From Homalodisca vitripennis (taxonomy: Eukaryota; Arthropoda; Insecta; Hemiptera; Cicadellidae), in the NCBI RefSeq assembly GCF_021130785.1, contig NC_060207.1, forward strand, positions 682,001 to 746,000: a stretch of DNA of 64,000 nt, in the 5' to 3' direction. Made by a program: the position numbers and the translations under genes. Below the pieces are notes generated by a model. That model saw only the letters and a program-made list of their open reading frames with translations, was not told the DNA's origin and did no database searches. This document shows positions 35,226 to 44,242 of the stretch, one piece after another (position 1 is the stretch's first letter; the number at the start of each line of letters is the position of its first letter).

Positions 35226-36120
35226 TGGTTGCCATTTGTGCTCTATTTTTCATTATTCTGTAAGTGTTACATCCTTGTCATACATATGGATTTATTTCAT
35301 GTAATTTTCTCAGTTTATTGGTTCATGAATTCATAATGGATAAATTGGTTGTACTATTAAATATTGTTAGTAGAAGCTACTGACTGTAATGAATTGTTTT
35401 TGACATGTTATTTACTTAATTATATGTTCAGTAAATGGTATGGTATGCTGTAATCTTAGCACTTTAATCATTGTACAGTTTTAAAAAGACTGTCCAATAA
35501 TTGAATGATGAATAACATGCTATGCACGCTGCATATACATTTAGAACATAAATATAACATTCCTACGTTTATTTACTTTTCACTATTGTGAAGGATGAAA
35601 GTGTACCGCAACCTGTGACAGAAATAACACATATACGTACATTCTCTTGGCATATGTAACCAATGTTTTTAAGTAATACCATTGAATTTTTTTCATAATT
35701 GTTTGGGAACAAAAATGTCAAACAGAGTTATGTTCAATGGTTTTAACATTTTATTAAACACTATTGTGCAAGATAAAATTAATTTTGTTGAGTGAAATCT
35801 TTAAAATATGTCCAATTAATTATGTAGTATAAATTAACATGCGTTATTTGTAATAAAGTCCATTACATCATAATTTAATGACAACAAACTTCAATATAGA
35901 AAAAGCAAATCAATACCAATGTTTATGCTTCAAATTTTACCATGTTGGCGTCTTCACGATGTTGAAAACATCAAATATTCATGTGTATGCAGTGTGATTC
36001 AAGATTGTTAGTTTGTAAAAAAAACTGTTATTATTGCTAGAAAGTGTAAAATGTGAAGTCTTATAATATCTTTTATGTAATTTCAGAATGTGAAAAATAA
36101 AATTTGTAAAACATTATATA
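35226..36120. other. AT-rich non-coding stretch
   Basis: No open frame, RNA gene or repeat is supported. It ends with the ATAT target site of the LTR element. Confidence 0.55.
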
Positions 36121-36124
36121 ATAT

Positions 36125-36381
36125 TGTGACGTCGGGGCCCATGTTCCCGCCGTCTGGAAGTACTGGAGGGGGAGGTCAGCAAGGTGAGCGCCCGAGGCGG
36201 TGTGTACGTGAGAGGACTCCGGCGCGAGCGGACGTCCGAGCTCCCTGAGGGCCGATCTAGTGTAGGGCTTAGCCTAATGATGGTCGTGACGCGTGGTGTC
36301 CATGGGTTCGGAAGTGTTGTCGTTTAAATAAAGTTGCTGTAATCTGAGCTGCGTTTGGTTCCTGAGTACACCCCCTTCGCC
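36125..36381 (+). repeat. 5' LTR (aligned part, 257 bp)
   Basis: It begins TGTGACGTCGGGGCCC and carries an AATAAA signal at 36327-36332. It agrees with 46448-46704 except at one base. From 36382 it departs from the 3' LTR, which continues for 23 bases to a proper end (CAGGAGGCGTGACA). The 5' copy has GGAGGCAGCCGGGTATCC in that place, so its outer border and the primer binding site are unclear. Confidence 0.9.
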
Positions 36382-37053
36382 GGAGGCAGCCGGGTATCCT
36401 GAGGTGATCCAGAACCAAAGACGGATTAACGATCCCAGGTTAGTAATATAATATTTAATAGTAATATAATATAATAGTGAATATTTCTTTTTTAAATTGA
36501 TGAAGTTGAAAAAAAAATGTAGATTGAAAGAACAAGAGAGAAAGTTAGTTTTTGATCCAAATAATTGTAGTTACCTTTTGAAAGCAAAGTGTAATTTGGA
36601 GTAAATAATTTTATTTGTTTTCTCGTAGCTTGTAAGCCGAACATAATTTTGTAGTTGTTGTAAGAGTAGCCTACTTAGCAGCCACAGTGCGTCGAACCAA
36701 GGTACCGGTAAGGGAGGCAACCTACCCGTGATGTAAACAAAGCTGTTTCTTTTTATTGGTGAATAGAATAATTTTGAGAAATATTTTGTGTTTTTATAAA
36801 GTGGTAATAAAAAAAAAGAGAGAGAGAGAGCTTGTCCATGGGTAGGCCAGGTCAAACCCAATTGGTACGACGACTGTCGCGGCATTGAAATGTTGTGGTG
36901 TTTTGAATAACCCTTGTGTTCAGGGAAATATGTATATTTCAATTGTTGATTTGATTTGGATTGTGATTGTGATTTTGATTTTGTTTTGATTTGAATTTTG
37001 TTCTGATTTGGTTTTTATTTAAATCTTAATTCGTGATTGGGTGGAGCAATCGT
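36382..37053 (+). promoter_or_regulatory. Leader between 5' LTR and gag
   Basis: Non-coding leader of the LTR element. CCCAG-GTTAGT at about 36435-36445 fits a splice donor, which such elements use to make a spliced env message. An (AG)n run lies at about 36817-36830. I cannot assign a tRNA primer site. Confidence 0.4.
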
Positions 37054-38184
37054 ATGTCGTCCCCAAACATCAAGTTTAGTGGAAAAACAAGAAGTCAGTC
37101 AAGGCTGACATCAGTTAGTGAGGTTCCCGAAGACCCAGGACAACCCCAAAGACATTTTGAGGAAGTAAGAACCGTAGCTGAAGTCGATTTAATTCCCCTA
37201 CCTGGTAGTGGTCCTGACGGTGAAGAGGAAGTAGAAGCTATGGCTGAAGCCAGGGGGCCTGTTATTACTCCAGGAAAGTTCAGGGGCGGAATGGAGGACA
37301 ACGTGGAGGAGTATCTAGCCCAATTTGGAAGAGTGGCAAAGGCCAATGGTTGGAACGAGGATAAGATGTTGGTTATTCTCCCCTGTTACCTGGAAGGGGC
37401 CGCTCTGAAATGGTACGAAAACCTAGAGCAACCTTTAGGAGCCAATATCACCTGGGAGCGGGTAAAGAATGGAATGAAGGATACGTTTCAAGCAATCGCT
37501 TGGGATGAACAGATGGAGTTCCGACTGCGGATGCGGATGCAAGGGGAGGAGGAGCCCGTAGAATCGTATGTACAAGATGTGTTAAATTTATGTTCAAAAG
37601 TGGACCCCGGAATGAACGAGAGAACTAAGATCAAACATGTTTTAAGAGGATTAAGGCCATCTCTATTGGAGAAAGTGATGGTGATGACCAATGGCACTCT
37701 AGAAAGCCTACTGGCTAACGTAAGGAAGATCCAGACCGCACGTTTCATGGCTGGACAGCGGGTAGACCACCTACTGGGGGAAGTCTCATCAAAGGCAACA
37801 ACTACAGGGAACGCCAGTCAGCCATCCAAGACGGAAAGAACACAGGAGCTACAAAGCAAACTAGAAAACTTAACATCTGAATTTGCCAAGTTAAGCATGC
37901 GTCTTCTAGAACAGCAGGAGAAGAATCGAGATACACGAGGCCGCATGACTGAGAACAATAAGCAACAGCCAAGGGTTCAGTTCGAAGTTCCGAGGGAAAG
38001 AAGAGCACAAGATGGTGAACAGTATGGAAGGTGGAACCGAGGGAGAGCAAGAGGAGCCTACTCCACCTCGAATCGTGGAAGAACTAGTGACGGTCGAGTG
38101 ATATGCTACCAGTGCAATAGACCCGGTCATTATGCTGTTGCCTGTCGCTCAGGAAATCAGGGAAACGACAGAGGGAACCACTAA
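37054..38184 (+). CDS. gag: Gag-like capsid/nucleocapsid protein of the LTR element
   Basis: The first ATG in the frame is at 37054 (376 codons). Residues of about 75-240 form a retrotransposon Gag domain, with AALKWYENLEQP and FRLRMRMQGEEEPVESYVQD as typical blocks. A basic, glutamine- and arginine-rich region follows. A single CCHC zinc knuckle, CYQCNRPGHYAVAC (C-X2-C-X4-H-X4-C), lies near the C-terminus and would bind the element's RNA. The frame ends at TAA 38182-38184. The next open frame (protease) continues in the same frame directly behind this stop, so a read-through fusion is conceivable. The gene is otherwise intact. Confidence 0.9.
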   Translation: MSSPNIKFSGKTRSQSRLTSVSEVPEDPGQPQRHFEEVRTVAEVDLIPLPGSGPDGEEEVEAMAEARGPVITPGKFRGGMEDNVEEYLAQFGRVAKANGWNEDKMLVILPCYLEGAALKWYENLEQPLGANITWERVKNGMKDTFQAIAWDEQMEFRLRMRMQGEEEPVESYVQDVLNLCSKVDPGMNERTKIKHVLRGLRPSLLEKVMVMTNGTLESLLANVRKIQTARFMAGQRVDHLLGEVSSKATTTGNASQPSKTERTQELQSKLENLTSEFAKLSMRLLEQQEKNRDTRGRMTENNKQQPRVQFEVPRERRAQDGEQYGRWNRGRARGAYSTSNRGRTSDGRVICYQCNRPGHYAVACRSGNQGNDRGNH

Positions 38185-39000
38185 ATCAGGGAGCGAGTGG
38201 TTTCCACTAGAATGAGCTCCCGACAACAGAGGATGAGCGTCTTGTGCCAAGAACATGAGCGCCGAGAATGGCATGACACATGGAGGAGATACAACCGAAA
38301 TCCACGCCATGAGTATCGCCGTGGGGATTTTACCAACGCTATACCCAAGGAATTCCCTCGTCCCGAGGCCAGTACTGTTAGGACCGTGGGAGTATTGGAA
38401 ATAAAAGGAAAATTAAATCAGAGGACAATGCCAATAATATTAGATACTGGGGCCTGTGTGAGTTGTGTTGATGAGAATCTGGTAGCCAACGTGAGAGACA
38501 GGATCAAAGCAGTACAAGGAATGAATGTTAAGACAGCCACCGATAAGCCGGTACAGATTTTGGGTAGAATAGAAATTATCTTAGAAATCAGCCACTGTGT
38601 GATATTGTTCCCAGTGTTTGTGGCCAAAGGAGTGGGTGACTGTTGTATCCTGGGTAACGATTTCCACCTGAAGTTTGGTACAACAATAGATTTCTCGAGG
38701 AGAAGAGCCCAATTTATAATCGCCAACGGAAGAAAAATCTCAGTAGATTTCCTCAGCGCGGAAAAAGACGCCAAGTATTTGCGTCCACCTCCAGACCCCT
38801 CGTGGTTGAAGCACATACAGTTTGAAGAAAGACAACAGATACAGGCGAGAGTAATATGTGATGATTCTACTGAACTCCCTCCAAGAAGTCAGAGACTCCT
38901 GAAAATTAAGTACGAAGGTTTGTTGCCCACTTTAGGAGTTATGGAACCAAAGGAAGGACAGAGTTTAGAGACCGCTTTGCCTGGAAGAAATCTCAAATAG
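38185..39000 (+). CDS. Protease region of the LTR element, same frame as gag after one TAA
   Basis: Open from 38185 in the gag frame; the first ATG is at 38212. The aspartic protease active site is PIILDTGACVSCVDENLV (about 38430-38480), and the C-terminal flap/ILG block is DCCILGNDF (about 38640-38665). The enzyme would work as a dimer to cleave Gag-Pol. The frame ends at TAG 38998-39000, while RT continues in a different frame that is open from 38910. Family members usually have a longer linker between protease and RT, and the text of the two frames suggests a small deletion here as well as the frame change. Confidence 0.85.
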   Translation: MRERVVSTRMSSRQQRMSVLCQEHERREWHDTWRRYNRNPRHEYRRGDFTNAIPKEFPRPEASTVRTVGVLEIKGKLNQRTMPIILDTGACVSCVDENLVANVRDRIKAVQGMNVKTATDKPVQILGRIEIILEISHCVILFPVFVAKGVGDCCILGNDFHLKFGTTIDFSRRRAQFIIANGRKISVDFLSAEKDAKYLRPPPDPSWLKHIQFEERQQIQARVICDDSTELPPRSQRLLKIKYEGLLPTLGVMEPKEGQSLETALPGRNLK

Positions 39001-41618
39001 GACGAACAAACGTGTGTGAACTGGCCATTCCGCTCACTGACGATACCCCAGTGCATCAACCTCCCTATAGGGTGTCGCATCGTGAGCGAGAGATTATCAG
39101 GGAGCAGGTGGATGAAATGCTAACGAAAGGAGTCATCCGGAAAAGTAACAGCGCTTACGCATCCCCAGTTGTACTCGTAAAGAAGAAGAACGACACATGG
39201 AGGTTCTGTGTAGATTACCGTAAATTGAACCTATGTATCCAAGATCTAACGTATCCCTTACCATTAATTGGAGATATATTGACATATTTGAACGGATGTC
39301 AATGGTTCTGCACCCTCGACATGAACTCTGGTTATTGGCAAATACCAATTAAGGAGGAGGATAAGCACAAAACTGCCTTTATAACGGCAGACGGCCTTTG
39401 GGAGTGGGAATGTACCCCCTTTGGACTCAAGACTATCCCAGCGGTGTTCCAGAGATGTATGGACCAGGTACTAGCAGGGTTGAAATGGGGGAGCTGTCTG
39501 GTTTACCTTGATGACGTATTGGTCATGGCACCAGCATATGATGACATGCTGAGCAGATTAAGGCAGGTCTTGGAAAGGCTTAGATCAGCCTCTATGACTC
39601 TTAATCCAACCAAATGTTCGTTCGGGTATAGCGAAGTCAAGATCTTAGGACATACGGTAAACGCCCAAGGTATAAGTCCCAACCCTGACAAGATACAAGT
39701 AGTAAAAGACTTTGAGGCTCCAAGACGACTAAGAGCTCTGCGATCCTTTATTGGTATGTGTAATTATTACAAATCTTTTGTGCCGAATTTCTCTAAGGTA
39801 GTTGGTCCTTTAGTCCATCTTACCAGGAAGGATGTAAGATTCCATTGGGGTCCTGAACAGGAGGCAGCCTTTGTAGATCTGAAGGAGCGCCTGACATCAG
39901 CTCCAATTCTGAGACATTTTGACCCAAAGTTGCCCATTGAATTGCACACTGATGCGAGTGACCAAGGAGTAGGCGCAGCCCTTATGCAAAAGGATGGAGA
40001 GACAGTGCTTCCAGTAGCGTATGGTTCACGAAGGTTATCAGACGCCGAGAAGAAATACACTACAACTGAGAAAGAGTGCATCGCTGTGGTCTGGGCGGCG
40101 CAACATTTTAGGCAGTTCTTGTGGGGCCGAAAGTTTACTATAGTGGTGGACCACCACGCGCTATGTTGGTTAGACAAGAACAGAGACCTATCGGGCAGAC
40201 TGGGCCGTTGGGCTCTCAAACTTATGGAATTTGACTACAAGATTAAACACAAGCAAGGGAGATTGCACGTGGTACCAGACTGTCTATCAAGGAATCACGG
40301 AGGGGTAGACGATCCGGAGGATCAGGACAAGACCAATGATATCCCAATGTTAGCAATTAACCTGAAAGATCTCACCAGTCTACAGAGAGAAGATCCCGAT
40401 TGCAAGAGGATAATAGAAGCAGTTCAAGACCCCGACGGAGCAGCTAGCGCAGATCGACGGTTGGCTAAGAGCTTTATGGTTGAAGACGGGTTACTATATA
40501 AGAAGAATGTCGCACATGTAGGTCACAAGAAGTTACTAGTGATCCCAAAAAGTATCAGAGATGAGGTGTTATTTGAATGTCATGACAGTCCGTTATCTGG
40601 CGGCCATCTGGGGTTCAGTAAAACATTCTTCAAGATAAAAAGCAGATACTACTGGCCAAATATGGTTAAGGAAGTTGAACGATACGTAAAAACGTGCCCG
40701 GACTGCCAGAGTCGCAAGACACCCAAACGAGCAGCCGCAGGGCTCTTACAACCTATTCCCGTGGGACAGCCATTAGACACCATAGGAGTGGACTTCTTGG
40801 GACCGTTTCCGAGGTCAGCGAAAGGGAATGTGTATATAATAGTAGCAGTAGACTACGCCACAAAGTGGGCAGAGGCCGAGCCAACGAGAACCACGACTGC
40901 TGAAACAACAGCGAAGTTCCTAGTAAACAGGATAATCTGTAAGTTCGGATGCCCAAATAAGATATTGTCAGATAGGGGGACGAATTTCACATCCTCCTTG
41001 GTGAAAGAATTGTTAAAAGGATTGGGAATACGACCAGTATTTACAACTGCCTACCACCCCATGTGTAATGGATTGACAGAACATTTTAACGGTACTTTGG
41101 CCCAAATGCTGTCGAATTATGTCAGCACTAACCAGAGAGACTGGGATTTGTATGTAAGCCTTACTTGCTTTAGCTATAACACGTCTGTACAAGAGACAAC
41201 TCGACACACACCCTTTTTCCTTATGTATGGTCGAGAAGCACGACTCCCCATAGACGTGTCCCTACGCCAAAATGCGTCAGAGGACCCACAAGTCGAGGAA
41301 GTGCTGGAGAGAGTTCAGAAGTGCCGTGAAGACGTACAGAAGATAATCAGCGGTACACAGAAGAAGCAGAAACAGAGGTTTGATAGGACCCATCGACATG
41401 TGGAATTTGAACCAGGGGAACAAGTAATGGTGTGGACTCCCATCCGCAAGAAGGGTAGATCGACTAAGCTGCTACACAGATGGTATGGACCATACCAGGT
41501 CGAGGCTAAGCTATCGGACGTGAACTACGTGATACTAGTCACCAAAGGAAAGAAGCCTCCGTTCCAGGACACAATTCACGTTAGTCGGCTGAAGCGGTAC
41601 TACCCTAGGACACTGTGA
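38910..41618 (+). CDS. pol: RT-RNase H-integrase polyprotein of the LTR element
   Basis: The frame is open from 38910 and has no convincing start of its own; FRDRFAWKKSQIGRTNVCEL before 39012 belongs to the pol linker. RT blocks: WRFCVDYRKLN, CTLDMNSGYWQI and the active site LVYLDDVLV (about 39498-39525). RNase H has its acidic residues in LHTDASD, TTEKEC and VVDHHALCW. Integrase: a zinc finger (HDSPLSGGHLGF...CPDCQSRK), then GVDFLGPF, SDRGTNF and TEHFNGTL with 35 residues between the second aspartate and the glutamate (DD35E). A GPY/F module (RWYGPYQVEAKL) is at the end. All catalytic residues are present. No stop interrupts the 868 codons from 39012, so only the junction with protease is broken. 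Clade: Gypsy (Ty3-like), close to errantiviruses because of env. Confidence 0.95.
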   Translation, partial: VRRFVAHFRSYGTKGRTEFRDRFAWKKSQIGRTNVCELAIPLTDDTPVHQPPYRVSHREREIIREQVDEMLTKGVIRKSNSAYASPVVLVKKKNDTWRFCVDYRKLNLCIQDLTYPLPLIGDILTYLNGCQWFCTLDMNSGYWQIPIKEEDKHKTAFITADGLWEWECTPFGLKTIPAVFQRCMDQVLAGLKWGSCLVYLDDVLVMAPAYDDMLSRLRQVLERLRSASMTLNPTKCSFGYSEVKILGHTVNAQGISPNPDKIQVVKDFEAPRRLRALRSFIGMCNYYKSFVPNFSKVVGPLVHLTRKDVRFHWGPEQEAAFVDLKERLTSAPILRHFDPKLPIELHTDASDQGVGAALMQKDGETVLPVAYGSRRLSDAEKKYTTTEKECIAVVWAAQHFRQFLWGRKFTIVVDHHALCWLDKNRDLSGRLGRWALKLMEFDYKIKHKQGRLHVVPDCLSRNHGGVDDPEDQDKTNDIPMLAINLKDLTSLQREDPDCKRIIEAVQDPDGAASADRRLAKSFMVEDGLLYKKNVAHVGHKKLLVIPKSIRDEVLFECHDSPLSGGHLGFSKTFFKIKSRYYWPNMVKEVERYVKTCPDCQSRKTPKRAAAGLLQPIPVGQPLDTIGVDFLGPFPRSAKGNVYIIVAVDYATKWAEAEPTRTTTAETTAKFLVNRIICKFGCPNKILSDRGTNFTSSLVKELLKGLGIRPVFTTAYHPMCNGLTEHFNGTLAQMLSNYVSTNQRDWDLYVSLTCFSYNTSVQETTRHTPFFLMYGREARLPIDVSLRQNASEDPQVEEVLERVQKCREDVQKIISGTQKKQKQRFDRTHRHVEFEPGEQVMVWTPIRKKGRSTKLLHRWYGPYQVEAKLSDVNYVILVTKGKKPPFQDTIHVSRLKRYYPRTL

Positions 41619-42139
41619 GAGGGTTATGGTAAACAAAACAAAATGGACTAAAAGTAGTTGTAAATAATATTTAGTAAAAGGTAGATTAATAAATTATTAA
41701 TGTAGGACCATGTTCAATTTTTGGACTTTCCAATTTATTGTGAATTGTAGTGAGTGGTAGTAAAACCTTAACATTAGTGCACGAAATGAGGAACTCATGA
41801 AGGTGTGCTTCACGACAATCAATAGCCGGTGAATGAACTATGAACGTGCCGTCAGCAAGATCAAAGTTCGAACGGAAGGGGAGAGTGTGAAGACCTTGCT
41901 GAGGACAATTCGTTCGGTTAGTGTCAGTGTCGCGTGGACATAAGTGAACTGAAGACAACCTGAGTCCCATAATCGTGGTTCATTATATATATTCATATAC
42001 GTTTATTCTCAGAACTGATTTAATAATTTTCAAATAATTGCTATTTATCGTACAGTGTTTAACATTTTATTTCTTGTTTAATTGTGTTACTTGTGTGTGT
42101 ACCTAAGTCCTGACAGAGACAGGAACGAGGTGAGCGGCT

Positions 42140-44242
42140 ATGGAATACCAGATAGCGGTGATGTATCTAGTTACGTGTAAGTGTATTTTGCGTGCAGTCG
42201 CAGTTACCGGGATGCACAGCGACACCCGGGTGCCGATATCTGTAACTACAGGGGTGTACTGGAAAGAGATACCCGAGATGGTGATGTACGAGTCATCAGT
42301 TCCTCTAGTGTATCAAAGTGTGTTGCCAGAGGTCGATATGGCTCATTTGTCACTGCCACAGAATAATGGTTTTTGTAACAGAGTATTAAATGATCCCCAA
42401 TGTATGTTGTTCGCATGGATTCTTCAGGCCGATAAAAGAATAGGACAGCAAGTGAAATGGCTGAACTCGAGCCTCAGTGGGAAATCCGATGTATATGTAA
42501 AGTCTAATAGTATGTCTGCTAGAGTCCAGAGGAGTTTAAGTGTGATAGGAGATTTCGCCCATTGGTGCTGTGGAGTAACGACTAAACGACAGTTAAAACC
42601 TTTATTCACTAATCAATATTTAATGTCAAAATTTGAAAATAGCTTAAGTGAGCAAGTAACTGAAGCCTTTTCAGAAATAGAGAATGTCAATTTAAGTATG
42701 AAGAATTACAGTGCAGAAGTAGAGAGGACCTTCGCACGTGTCGTGGATGTTGGCGTTAACATAACCAAGTTAATCGATCGATTTCAGAAGCAGGAATTCA
42801 CAAACGAACAGAGAAATGATCACAAGAGTTTTAGTTTGTTACAGGTGAGCGCGCACCATACAGTACGTCAGTTACAATTGTTACAACTTGTTACACGCCT
42901 AGAGATATTGAGTCAGTGTCGAGAGGGGAAGATCCCGAATTCTATAATAACTGTAGATAAGCTAAGAGAGGATTTAACAAAAGTGACAGTTGCATTAAAA
43001 GCGGACAGCTATGACCTAGCGATACCAGTGGAGGAAGTGTCTAAATACCTTAAGTTAGAAATAGCTGATTGTGTAATTTCTGGTAACTCAATCTTAATAA
43101 ATTTGCAGATTCCAATCAAGAAACTTACGTCCCAATGGAGATTGTATACCCCTTTAATAATACCTTTTGCGTGGAATAACCAGACTTGTACCATTAAGCA
43201 GGAAACGTCATTTTTGGTTAACAGTGAAGACAGTATGGTAGTGATACAGGGAGCAGCCTTGCAGCACTGTCAGCCGAATATTAATCCACTATGCTATGTC
43301 CCTAGATACGCCGGTGATGCTGTGTCCGGATCACGTTGCCCTAGAAAAACATTTATGGGTGCGACCATACAAGAGCTGAGCTCACTATGTGTATTTTCAT
43401 GTGTGTCAGGTGACGTGCCACTTATCACCCAGATAGACGACTTCACCTATGTACTAACCCATATTGTTGAGCATTTAGAGTTTGTGTGCAGATACACTTC
43501 GAACACTACAGTTAAGATAACAGAGCGTAAGAGCCTGGGTGCACTACACGTGAGAGTGCCGTGTGATTGTAGCTTAGTCGCTGACTCCCACATTTTGGTT
43601 TCAGAAAGCTATCCGTGTAGGCAGGAAGCGGATAAGTTAGCTGTGGCACACATACTTCCAGCTTCGTGGTCAAAATTAAAAACTTTGAAAATCACCTCTA
43701 AAATTAATCATGTTTCCAGCACTTTCGAGACACTAGACGAATGCTTAGACAAAGAATGGCCTAGTCAGCTGCCGCACTGGAATTTATCTTTTTCAGAACA
43801 TAGAAAGTTAGAGAGCCCGACGCTTAAGGTTTTGTCAGTGGAGAGGGACATGTATACATCACTGTCAGCCGTGCTGCACTCCATTTATTTTTGTTTACTA
43901 ACCATAATTGTTGTGAGAAATCCCCATCTAGTAGGCTTAGGTATAGGAGCATTTGTGAGAGCAGAAAATGAAATATTCTCCCCGAATCAGGAACAATTTA
44001 TTGTGGATTTATTTTGTGGCATTATAATAATATTGGTTCTGATTGGTTGTCGGTACGTCGTGGGATTATGGGTAAACTGGAGATCCAAGGTATCGAGACG
44101 AAAAGGCGACGACATAGCGATGACCGCCAAACGTGACGTCAGAGACGATGGCTTGCCAAAGAACTTACCTATCACGGAGGTCGATGGAAAGGAGCTGAGA
44201 ATCACTCTTGAATGGTGGGACCAAGTTCGTGATCAGGTATAA
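42140..44242 (+). CDS. env: Env-like membrane glycoprotein of the LTR element, intact 700 codons
   Basis: ATG at 42140, stop at 44240-44242. The N-terminus is hydrophobic (about residues 5-23), as in a signal peptide. A furin-type RVQR lies near residue 130 and is followed by SLSVIGDFAHWCCGVTT, a layout like the cleavage site and fusion-peptide region of baculovirus F-type and errantivirus Env proteins. A helical region follows (about 165-260), then a cysteine-rich ectodomain. A transmembrane segment, CGIIIILVLIGCRYVVGLWV (about residues 630-650), and a short basic cytoplasmic tail close the protein. AG-GTGAGC just before the ATG resembles a splice donor. The class is inferred from layout, not from close sequence match; capture from another viral glycoprotein family is possible. 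Confidence 0.8.
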   Translation: MEYQIAVMYLVTCKCILRAVAVTGMHSDTRVPISVTTGVYWKEIPEMVMYESSVPLVYQSVLPEVDMAHLSLPQNNGFCNRVLNDPQCMLFAWILQADKRIGQQVKWLNSSLSGKSDVYVKSNSMSARVQRSLSVIGDFAHWCCGVTTKRQLKPLFTNQYLMSKFENSLSEQVTEAFSEIENVNLSMKNYSAEVERTFARVVDVGVNITKLIDRFQKQEFTNEQRNDHKSFSLLQVSAHHTVRQLQLLQLVTRLEILSQCREGKIPNSIITVDKLREDLTKVTVALKADSYDLAIPVEEVSKYLKLEIADCVISGNSILINLQIPIKKLTSQWRLYTPLIIPFAWNNQTCTIKQETSFLVNSEDSMVVIQGAALQHCQPNINPLCYVPRYAGDAVSGSRCPRKTFMGATIQELSSLCVFSCVSGDVPLITQIDDFTYVLTHIVEHLEFVCRYTSNTTVKITERKSLGALHVRVPCDCSLVADSHILVSESYPCRQEADKLAVAHILPASWSKLKTLKITSKINHVSSTFETLDECLDKEWPSQLPHWNLSFSEHRKLESPTLKVLSVERDMYTSLSAVLHSIYFCLLTIIVVRNPHLVGLGIGAFVRAENEIFSPNQEQFIVDLFCGIIIILVLIGCRYVVGLWVNWRSKVSRRKGDDIAMTAKRDVRDDGLPKNLPITEVDGKELRITLEWWDQVRDQV

